Below, one piece after another: positions 57,467-64,000 of a stretch of DNA of 64,000 nucleotides (positions are counted from its first letter, which is position 1; each line of letters opens with the position of its first letter). The notes below the pieces were generated by a model that was not told where the DNA came from, did not search any database, and saw only the letters and a program-made list of their open reading frames with translations. This DNA is from Candidatus Planktophila sp. (GTDB lineage Bacteria > Actinomycetota > Actinomycetes > Nanopelagicales > Nanopelagicaceae). Location of the stretch: assembly GCA_030681675.1 (NCBI GenBank), contig JAUXRP010000015.1, positions 62,001 to 126,000 of the forward strand, written 5' to 3'. The position numbers were made by a program, and so were the translations under genes.

Positions 57467-59203
57467 TTAGATTTTCACTCTGCAAATATGGGCAACTTTT
57501 CCAACAGGCCGTGTTGGATCCAAAGATACATACGTGTCAGGTGACCAGTTAAAGTGTGAGCCATCAAGTAGATCTTCAACTTCAAAATGAGTTCCGTTAA
57601 TTCCCAATGATTTCATATCCCAATGAACTATCGTTCCTTGCGCATAATTTGGATCGAGATTGACAATCACTAAAATCAAATTATTATCATCACGTTTTGA
57701 ATAGGCAATGATCGCATCGGATTCAGTATTATGGAAAACCAAGTTTCGAAGTTGGTGCAGAGCAGAATTCGATGCTCGAATTGCATTCAATTGAGTTATA
57801 AATGGAGCCAGAGTAACTCCCTTTTTACCAGCACCATCCCAGTCACGAACTTTAATCTCATATTTTTCTGAATCGAGATACTCTTCGCCATCTAATTTAA
57901 ATGGTATGTGTTCGTAAAGCTCGTAACCTGCGTACATTCCCCACGATGGTGAAAGTGTAGAAGCCAAGACAGCGCGAAGTGCAAATACTGCAGGGTTACC
58001 TGAATGTAAATGAAAGGGATTGATATCGGGGGTATTGACCCAGAAATTCGGACGAAAATATGCATCGGATTGAGTCGAAACTTCTCGCCCGTAATCGATT
58101 AGTTCAGATTTACTTGTTCGCCACGTGAAATAGGTATAGGACTGGTGGAATCCCGCCTTTCCAAGCGCGTGCATCATGGCAGGGGCTGTAAAAGCTTCGG
58201 CAAGAAAAACGACTTCAGGGCTTTCAATTCGCATAATCCCTAGTAAATCCTGCCAAAAGTGAACGGGCTTAGTATGTGGGTTATCTACCCGAAAAATTGA
58301 AACTCCCTTTGAAACCCATAAACGAATAACGCGCAGGATTTCATCTCGTAAACCTTCATAATCATCATCGAAGTTAAGGGGGTAGATATCTTGATATTTC
58401 TTTGGAGGATTTTCTGCATACGCGATCGTTCCGTCAGGACGTTTGTTAAACCACTGGGGGTTTGAATTCACCCAAGGGTGATCCGGCGACGTTTGTAGAG
58501 CGAGATCTAAAGCGACTTCAACTCCGTTTTTAGTTGCGATAGATATAAAGTTTTCAAAATCATCCATAGTTCCAAGCTCTGGATTGATTGCATCGTGGCC
58601 GCCGTCGGCACTGCCAATCGCCCAGGGAACACCCGGATCACTTTCTTTTGGAGTGAGTGAGTTATTCGCGCCTTTACGGTGCGAAAGGCCAATGGGATGG
58701 ATTGGAGGTAAGTACAAAACATCAAAGCCCATAGCGGCAACTGCCGGTATCCGTTGAGCGGCCGTTTTAAAAGTTCCACTCGTAATCGTCCCATCTTTGT
58801 TTTTTATCGCACCTTCGCTGCGCGGAAAAAATTCATACCATGAACCAAAGAGCGCACGCTTTCGATCTGCACGGATTGGATATTTTTCACTCGAGCCAAA
58901 AACAGTGCGGTATTTCGAAACGCTATCTGCCTCAACTACAAAAAAGAAATTGCCTTCAGTAGGAATTTTAACTCCACCTACAAAGCGATTGGAGCCAGGC
59001 CAGTTTTCGACCATTGCGCTGCGCGAAACCACTTTTCCATTATCAGAGTGCAAAACAATTTCAGCCGTTAGTTTTTCATGTCCTTCAATTACAACCGTTG
59101 CACTGACAGTAATTCTCTCCCCAGGAACTGCCTTAACGGGAAGAAATTCTCCCCCGAAGAATACTGCGGGGGAGATATCGCTAATAGCAATTCTTGAAAT
59201 CAA
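57467..59203 (-). CDS. glgE: Alpha-1,4-glucan:maltose-1-phosphate maltosyltransferase, short form
   Basis: A 578-residue GH13_3 enzyme extending alpha-glucan with maltose from maltose-1-phosphate. The nucleophile is in [15 protein letters not shown], the acid/base in [12 protein letters not shown] and the third carboxylate in [21 protein letters not shown] opens the catalytic barrel. Mycobacterial and Streptomyces GlgE are about 660-700 residues. Here the N-domain runs almost directly from [18 protein letters not shown] to the barrel, so the helical insertion (domain S) is missing. It overlaps aceE by 4 bases. Confidence 0.93.
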   Translation of the reverse strand: MISRIAISDISPAVFFGGEFLPVKAVPGERITVSATVVIEGHEKLTAEIVLHSDNGKVVSRSAMVENWPGSNRFVGGVKIPTEGNFFFVVEADSVSKYRTVFGSSEKYPIRADRKRALFGSWYEFFPRSEGAIKNKDGTITSGTFKTAAQRIPAVAAMGFDVLYLPPIHPIGLSHRKGANNSLTPKESDPGVPWAIGSADGGHDAINPELGTMDDFENFISIATKNGVEVALDLALQTSPDHPWVNSNPQWFNKRPDGTIAYAENPPKKYQDIYPLNFDDDYEGLRDEILRVIRLWVSKGVSIFRVDNPHTKPVHFWQDLLGIMRIESPEVVFLAEAFTAPAMMHALGKAGFHQSYTYFTWRTSKSELIDYGREVSTQSDAYFRPNFWVNTPDINPFHLHSGNPAVFALRAVLASTLSPSWGMYAGYELYEHIPFKLDGEEYLDSEKYEIKVRDWDGAGKKGVTLAPFITQLNAIRASNSALHQLRNLVFHNTESDAIIAYSKRDDNNLILVIVNLDPNYAQGTIVHWDMKSLGINGTHFEVEDLLDGSHFNWSPDTYVSLDPTRPVGKVAHICRVKI

Positions 59204-61920
59204 CCTGAGCCTTCCGTGTTACCAGCATCAGCTGCCGATATGTCATCAATACGATACTTCTCCATCGCGGCTTTCACAACGCTAAATTTGATGTGACCGA
59301 GTTTTTCTAGCTCTTGCAAGGTGGTAATTGCGATGGATTCAGCATCGACTTTAAAGTGTCGACGAAGCGCACCTCGTGTGTCAGATAGTCCAAAGCCATC
59401 GGTGCCAAGGGAGATGAATGGCGCAGAAATCCATGGCGCAATCTGATCTTGAACCGAGCGCATATAGTCACTAACAGCGATGACTGGACCGTTGTGTCCA
59501 AATAACTTGCTTTCAATATATGCACGTCGCCTATCACCCGGATTAAGGAGATTATGGCGATCGGTTTTTAGCCCATCTCGTCGAAGTTCATTCCACGAAG
59601 TAACCGACCAAACCGAGGCTTCAACCCCCCAATCTTCACGAAGAAGTATCTGCGCTTTCAACGCCCAATTCACTCCGACTCCAGATGCCAAAATCTGTGC
59701 TGATTTTTTACTTTGATTTTTTGCTGGAGAGTATAAATAAATTCCCTTAAGCAGACCTGCAACATCTAAATTCTCTGGTTCGGCTGGATGAATATATGGC
59801 TCGTTGTAAACAGTGATATAGAAATATACGTTTTCGCTATTTTCGCCGTACATACGCCGGAGTCCATCTTTTACGATGTGACCAAGTTCAAAAGCAAATG
59901 CGGGATCATATGCAACGACTGCTGGATTTGTTGATGCCAGAAGATGTGAATGTCCATCCTCATGCTGTAAGCCTTCGCCATTTAACGTTGTGCGTCCTGC
60001 AGTTGCGCCAATCACAAAACCTCGCACCAATTGATCGGCCGCCGCCCAAAATGCATCTCCCGTGCGTTGGAAGCCAAACATTGAGTAAAAGATATACATC
60101 GGAATCATTGGCTCGTCGTGTGTTGAATAAGAAGATCCAACCGCTGTAAATGAGGCAACTGATCCCGCCTCATTAATTCCTTCATGTAAAATTACGCCAG
60201 ATGTTGATTCTTTATACGACAACATGAGTTCTCGGTCAACGGCCATGTACTGCTGGCCATTGGGTGAGTAAATTTTCATCGTTGGAAAGAGTGAATCCAT
60301 TCCAAAGGTGCGTGCCTCATCGGGAATAATAGGAACGATGCGAGAGCCCAAACCTGGATCTTTCACAATATCTTTAAGCATTCGAACAAATGCCATAGTT
60401 GTAGCAATCTCTTGTTGTCCCGATCCACGCTTAACCGATTCATAGACTGAATCATCGGGCTGAGGAAGGGGCCTTGATATCGAACGTCTACGCGGAATTG
60501 ATCCTCCAAGAGCGGCCCGACGTTCTGCAATATATTGCGCCTCAGCCGAGCCTTCTGCAGGCTTAAAGTAGGGAGGAAGATACTTGTCTAAGACTTCATC
60601 TGGAATCTCCAAGTGGAGCGTGTCTCTGAAGCCTTTAATATCCTCAAGGCTCATTTTTTTCATTTGATGAGTTGAGTTACGGCCTTCGAAAGATGAACCG
60701 AGAGTCCAGCCTTTAATTGTCTTAGCTAAAATCACAGTTGGTCGGCCATTGTGCTGGACTGAGGCGGTATAGGCGGCAAATAATTTCTTATAATCGTGAC
60801 CGCCACGCTTTAAGCTCCAAATTTTATCATCGCTCCAGTCGGCAACCATTGCCGCAGTCCGAGGATCGCGGCCAAAGAAATTTTCGCGAACGAATGCACC
60901 GGATTCAGCTTTAAATGTCTGGTAATCGCCATCGAGCGTATCGTTCATTAACTTAACGAGAGCGCCTTCACGATCTTGAGCAAGTAATGGATCCCAATCA
61001 CGACTCCATACAACTTTTATAACATTCCATCCAGCGCCACCAAATATTGATTCGAGCTCTTGGATTATTTTGCCATTGCCTCGAACGGGACCATCTAGGC
61101 GTTGCAAATTGCAGTTAATAACAAAAGTTAAATTATCCAATTTCTCTCGTGTGGCTAGTCCAATAGCACCGAGAGTATCAACCTCATCAACCTCACCGTC
61201 GCCTAAGAAGGCCCATACATGTTGGTCGTTTGTATCTTTGAAACCACGGTTGTGAAGATAACGGTTGTATCGTGCTTGGTAAATTGCATTCAGCGGACCA
61301 ATACCCATCGACACCGTGGGGAACTGCCAAAAATCCGGCATCAAACGCGGATGCGGATATGAAGAGAGGCTTCCAGATGGATGCGATAGCTCTTGTCTAA
61401 AGCCATCTAACTGGATTTCACTGAGTCGTCCCTCAAGAAATGCGCGTGCATACATTCCAGGACTTGCATGACCTTGGAAAAATATTTGATCTCCGCCACC
61501 TGGATGATCTTGACCACGGAAGAAATGGTTAAATCCAACTTCATAGAGCGATGCCGATGAGGCATACGTTGAAATATGGCCACCAACTCCTACCCCTGGA
61601 CGCTGGGCACGGTGCACCAACATTGCAGCGTTCCATCTATTTATCGCTCGGATTCGACGTTCAATATTTTCATCCCCAGGAAATTCTGGCTCATTCTCAG
61701 GTGAGATTGTATTTATGTAGTCAGTAGTGCGAAGTGCTGAGATTCCAATATTTTTCTCATGCGCACGATTTAAAAGAGAGAGTATTAAATATCGTGCTCG
61801 AACAGGTCCAGAATGGGCAAGAGCTGCATCAAAAGATGCCTGCCATTCAGCGGTTTCAGCAGGGTCGGTATCGACCAACTGGTCGATAATCTGGTCGGGC
61901 GCTTCGAAGTTTTCGCTCAT
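59200..61920 (-). CDS. aceE: Pyruvate dehydrogenase E1 component, homodimeric type
   Basis: A 906-residue thiamine-diphosphate enzyme decarboxylating pyruvate and passing acetyl to the lipoyl E2. The ThDP motif runs from [16 protein letters not shown] to [17 protein letters not shown]. Transketolase-like middle ([18 protein letters not shown]) and C-terminal domains are complete. E2 and E3 are not in the window, as is common in actinobacteria. The upstream gap to 62017 must hold both its promoter and that of the divergent DUF3052 gene. Confidence 0.96.
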   Translation of the reverse strand: MSENFEAPDQIIDQLVDTDPAETAEWQASFDAALAHSGPVRARYLILSLLNRAHEKNIGISALRTTDYINTISPENEPEFPGDENIERRIRAINRWNAAMLVHRAQRPGVGVGGHISTYASSASLYEVGFNHFFRGQDHPGGGDQIFFQGHASPGMYARAFLEGRLSEIQLDGFRQELSHPSGSLSSYPHPRLMPDFWQFPTVSMGIGPLNAIYQARYNRYLHNRGFKDTNDQHVWAFLGDGEVDEVDTLGAIGLATREKLDNLTFVINCNLQRLDGPVRGNGKIIQELESIFGGAGWNVIKVVWSRDWDPLLAQDREGALVKLMNDTLDGDYQTFKAESGAFVRENFFGRDPRTAAMVADWSDDKIWSLKRGGHDYKKLFAAYTASVQHNGRPTVILAKTIKGWTLGSSFEGRNSTHQMKKMSLEDIKGFRDTLHLEIPDEVLDKYLPPYFKPAEGSAEAQYIAERRAALGGSIPRRRSISRPLPQPDDSVYESVKRGSGQQEIATTMAFVRMLKDIVKDPGLGSRIVPIIPDEARTFGMDSLFPTMKIYSPNGQQYMAVDRELMLSYKESTSGVILHEGINEAGSVASFTAVGSSYSTHDEPMIPMYIFYSMFGFQRTGDAFWAAADQLVRGFVIGATAGRTTLNGEGLQHEDGHSHLLASTNPAVVAYDPAFAFELGHIVKDGLRRMYGENSENVYFYITVYNEPYIHPAEPENLDVAGLLKGIYLYSPAKNQSKKSAQILASGVGVNWALKAQILLREDWGVEASVWSVTSWNELRRDGLKTDRHNLLNPGDRRRAYIESKLFGHNGPVIAVSDYMRSVQDQIAPWISAPFISLGTDGFGLSDTRGALRRHFKVDAESIAITTLQELEKLGHIKFSVVKAAMEKYRIDDISAADAGNTEGSG

Positions 61921-61995
61921 GCCCCTATTCTTGCCCGAACTGCTCTGTAAGTCGAAATGAAAAATCTAGGCTCAAAACCTCTTGCATATCTCACA

Positions 61996-62001
61996 TAGAT
62001 T
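61996..62001 (+). promoter_or_regulatory. Candidate -10 element for a near-leaderless DUF3052 transcript
   Basis: TAGATT sits 15 bases before the GTG at 62017 and directly before GTG 62002. No Shine-Dalgarno sequence precedes either start. Leaderless or very short-leader mRNAs are common in actinobacteria. Weak, by eye. Confidence 0.3.
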
Positions 62002-62016
62002 GTGTGGACTTATCCC

Positions 62017-62409
62017 GTGCCAACCAGAATGGGGATAAAGAAAGGTGACCTGATTTTAGAGGTCGGCCGTGGTGATGATTGCGATATCAAAGTTCGAGAC
62101 GAGATCTCTGCGATTACAGGAACCGATTTCTTAGATTCAGATTCTCAAGAGGTTGTCGATGCGGTAATCATCTGGTGGCGTGATGGCGATGGTGACTTAG
62201 TCGATGAGCTAATGGACTCACTCACATATTTATCTGACAATGGTGTGATCTGGGTCCTCACGCCAAAGGTTAATCGAGCAGGTCATGTCGAACCAAGCGA
62301 TATTCAAGATGCAGCTCCCACTGCTGGATTAAGTCAAACCTCAACAATCTCGGTGGCACCTGATTGGTGCGCAACACGTCTAGTGGCACGCAAATCGGGC
62401 AAACGATAG
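62017..62409 (+). CDS. DUF3052 family protein
   Basis: A small acidic protein of about 130 residues found throughout actinobacteria. The body reads MGIKKGDLILEVGRGDDCD, then VDAVIIWWRDGDGDLVDELM and LTPKVNRAGHVEPSDIQDAA, APTAGLSQTSTIS. Function is unknown; the family is often beside aceE, as here. GTG 62002, GTG 62017 and ATG 62029 are all in frame and none has an RBS. I took 62017 as a compromise with the usual short N-terminus. Confidence 0.82.
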   Translation: MPTRMGIKKGDLILEVGRGDDCDIKVRDEISAITGTDFLDSDSQEVVDAVIIWWRDGDGDLVDELMDSLTYLSDNGVIWVLTPKVNRAGHVEPSDIQDAAPTAGLSQTSTISVAPDWCATRLVARKSGKR

Positions 62410-62419
62410 ATTTATATCT

Positions 62420-62878
62420 ATGACTATAACAATTGGCCAGACCGCTCCAAATTTTGAATTAGTGAATCAGCACGGCGAGAAAGTATCGCTTGCATCTTTT
62501 AAGGGCGAAAAGAATGTAGTTGTTCTTTTTTACCCCTTTGCTTTCTCTGGAATTTGTACTGGTGAGTTATGTGCATTGCGCGATGATCTATCAGCTTTTC
62601 AAAATGAGAGCGTTCAATTACTAGCAATTTCATGTGATTCTATGTTTTCACAACGTGCATTTGCCGATCACGAGGGCTACACATTTCCATTACTCAGTGA
62701 TTTTTGGCCGCATGGCGCGGTCTCAAAGAGCTTTGGTGTCTTTGATGAAGAACGGGGTCGAGCAACTCGCGGAACATTTGTTATCGACAAAGCGGGCATT
62801 GTGCGCTGGCACGTCATTAATGGCAGCGGTGATGCTCGCAATGTAGGCGATTACAAAGCGGCAATTGCAGCGCTGTAA
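62420..62878 (+). CDS. Peroxiredoxin (AhpE/Bcp-like)
   Basis: A 152-residue thiol peroxidase. The peroxidatic Cys is in FYPFAFSGICTGELCALRDD, within the PxxxxxxC context, with a second Cys four residues later. The Arg needed for catalysis is probably that in ATRGTFVID. Layout and size match the AhpE/one-Cys group of actinobacteria. It starts 10 bases after the DUF3052 gene and has no clear RBS. Confidence 0.9.
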   Translation: MTITIGQTAPNFELVNQHGEKVSLASFKGEKNVVVLFYPFAFSGICTGELCALRDDLSAFQNESVQLLAISCDSMFSQRAFADHEGYTFPLLSDFWPHGAVSKSFGVFDEERGRATRGTFVIDKAGIVRWHVINGSGDARNVGDYKAAIAAL

Positions 62879-62884
62879 AGAGGA

Positions 62885-62914
62885 TTTACCTTTTCAACGT
62901 AGCTGAAGTAAGAT
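62885..62914 (+). promoter_or_regulatory. Candidate promoter of tRNA-Val
   Basis: TTTACC (62885-62890) and TAAGAT (62909-62914), 18 bases apart, lie about 26 bases before the tRNA. The -10 is a good match and the -35 is partial. It may also drive the zinc-ribbon gene and RNase H. Confidence 0.4.
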
Positions 62915-62939
62915 TCCCCAGTGCTCGTTAAGAGCGCGC

Positions 62940-63011
62940 GGGTGCTTAGCTCAGTGGTAGAGCGTCTCGTTTACACCGAGAATGTCGGGGGTTCGAAACC
63001 CTCAGCGCCCA
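62940..63011 (+). tRNA. tRNA-Val (anticodon TAC)
   Basis: Acceptor GGGTGCT pairs with AGCGCCC with one G-T wobble, and the discriminator is A at 63011. The D-arm is AGCTCAGTGGTAGAGC. The anticodon stem TCTCG/CGAGA encloses loop TTTACAC, giving anticodon TAC (valine). The T-arm GGGGGTTCGAAACCCTC is regular. CCA is not encoded. Confidence 0.95.
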
Positions 63012-63036
63012 CAAGAAGTTCGTGAAGGAGTTGACC

Positions 63037-63765
63037 TTGAAGGCAAGCCCACATGATCAACGACAGATACTCAATACGGCCAGCCTTGACCAAAGAACAA
63101 CGGCGCTAAACCACAAGGCGCAGACGCTTGTCGAGCACGCTCTCTTAGCTAATGTGAGAATAAAGTCGCACAACGTTCGTGATCTTCGAATAGGTGCACA
63201 GACCGAACTCAGTGATGTAAAGCGCGAACTTCTGCGTGCTGAGGCCGATGTGGAACAGATTGTTATGCGCATAGTACGTGATGAGGCTCGCCTAAACGGA
63301 GGATCTGCTTCTCCCAAAGAGCTAGAGCAGCTCCAACATGAAGTGGGAACATTAAGTACGCGCAGAGCAGAGCTCGAAGAGGTTGAACTTGAAGTCATGA
63401 TGCGAATCGATGAGATTAATGCTCGTATCAGCGAATTGAGTGAACAGGAGGCTAATTGTGCCGCCGAAATCGACGATCTAGAGATTCGCAAAGAAAATGC
63501 GCTCGCCGCCATTAACTCCGAACTAGAAATAATAGCCAAAGAGCGCAGTGAAAACCTGGCTTCAGTTAACCCGGAATTAATTGCGCTGTACGAAAAAATT
63601 CGAACTTCAAATAATGGCACTGGGGCGGCGGCGTTAATCGCTGGAAGTTGTAATGGTTGCCATCTATCAATAAACGCCGTTGAACTTAAGCGAATCACCG
63701 ATATAGCCGAAGATGAAGTTGTTCGATGCGAAGAGTGTCGATGTATTTTGGTGCGCGGAGTTTAA
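63037..63765 (+). CDS. Coiled-coil zinc-ribbon protein (CT398/DUF164-like)
   Basis: A 242-residue protein, mostly one long helical hairpin coiled coil (residues about 10-180), ending in a four-Cys zinc ribbon (GSCNGCHLSINAVELKRI, then VRCEECRCILVRG). Homologues are thought to bind nucleic acid or act with RNase H-type genes, which they adjoin in many actinobacteria. TTG 63037 was chosen because AAGGAG lies six bases upstream and the resulting MKASPHDQRQIL matches the family start; the GTG at 63022 would precede that RBS. Confidence 0.87.
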   Translation: MKASPHDQRQILNTASLDQRTTALNHKAQTLVEHALLANVRIKSHNVRDLRIGAQTELSDVKRELLRAEADVEQIVMRIVRDEARLNGGSASPKELEQLQHEVGTLSTRRAELEEVELEVMMRIDEINARISELSEQEANCAAEIDDLEIRKENALAAINSELEIIAKERSENLASVNPELIALYEKIRTSNNGTGAAALIAGSCNGCHLSINAVELKRITDIAEDEVVRCEECRCILVRGV

Positions 63766-63769
63766 TGAA

Positions 63770-64000
63770 ATGGCGCGCCATTTTCTTTTAACTGCCGATG
63801 GTGGTTCGCGAGGCAATCCTGGTCCTGCAGGTTATGGCGCGGTTATTACTGAAAATGGCGCAATAATTGCAGAGCTCTATGACTTTATTGGAATAGGAAC
63901 TAATAATGTCGCAGAATACAGCGGACTTATTGCAGGTTTAACCGCGATTAACGCTATGGACCCAAACGCAACCGTTGATGTAAAGATGGATAGTAAATTA
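63770..64000 (+). CDS. RNase HI domain protein (5' part, cut by window end)
   Basis: The first 77 codons of an RNase H-fold protein that degrades RNA in RNA-DNA hybrids. Active-site carboxylates visible are Asp in LTADGGSRGNPGPAGYGAV, Glu in NVAEYSGLIAG and Asp in VKMDSK. In actinobacteria this gene often continues into an acid-phosphatase domain (RnhA-CobC fusion), which cannot be checked here. It starts 4 bases after the zinc-ribbon gene. Confidence 0.88.
   Translation, partial: MARHFLLTADGGSRGNPGPAGYGAVITENGAIIAELYDFIGIGTNNVAEYSGLIAGLTAINAMDPNATVDVKMDSKL

Noticed and set aside
63057-63698. 213-codon minus-strand frame opposite the zinc-ribbon gene
   Set aside because: Ser/Arg-rich shadow of a coiled-coil gene; the plus-strand frame has the RBS, zinc ribbon and family start.

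Overview
The window looks like chromosome from a streamlined, fairly low-GC actinobacterium. Freshwater Nanopelagicales (acI-type) is my best guess from gene content; this is inference, not a database result. Actinobacterial marks include GlgE maltosyltransferase, homodimeric AceE, a Rho with an Arg/Asp/Asn-rich N-terminal insertion, MurA with Asp in place of the catalytic Cys, DUF3052 and DUF4032 proteins, and a zinc-ribbon coiled-coil gene followed by RNase H.

Layout. 1-2028: end of a DUF885 hydrolase, then metY. 2044-8385 is accessory. It holds a divergon of an XRE-HTH/TPR regulator facing a 46-residue secreted peptide and a GAF protein, then a pilB fragment, a Cys-rich 41-residue protein, a surface locus with a collagen-like protein and two membrane proteins, and a NarL-type response regulator. 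8482-13572: a receiver-domain remnant, a large hybrid histidine kinase, CheR and CheB, forming a non-flagellar sensory module. 13775-22382: pentose utilisation, with two tandem XylF-like lipoproteins, tRNA-Leu, xylA, an AbiE locus with a broken toxin, and a complete xylF-xylG-xylH transporter on the minus strand.

22570-43412 is a long conserved housekeeping block on the plus strand: argS, lysA, hom, thrC, thrB, rho, rpmE, prfA, prmC, a degenerate Sua5/TsaC homologue, glyA, a WecA-like transferase, atpI/atpZ-like genes and atpBEFHAGDC. 43414-55565 is mixed core: glpX, murA, a cobalamin adenosyltransferase, an ABC-2 exporter, an aldehyde dehydrogenase, a hydrolase, an AI-2E permease, DUF4032, a thioredoxin/TPR protein and an MFS permease. 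55540-64000 holds glgB, glgE and aceE on the minus strand, then DUF3052, an AhpE-like peroxiredoxin, tRNA-Val, a zinc-ribbon protein and the start of an RNase H gene.

Most interesting points. (1) The HTH-TPR regulator divergent from a tiny secreted Trp-Cys-Cys peptide resembles the RRNPP peptide quorum-sensing arrangement known from Firmicutes. (2) Three XylF paralogues share a conserved 5' leader with a hairpin, and two of them have lost predicted sugar-contact residues. (3) Several genes are decayed or minimised: the AbiEii toxin, a receiver domain, a pilB fragment, a TsaC homologue with degenerate motifs, and a GlgE lacking its helical insertion.
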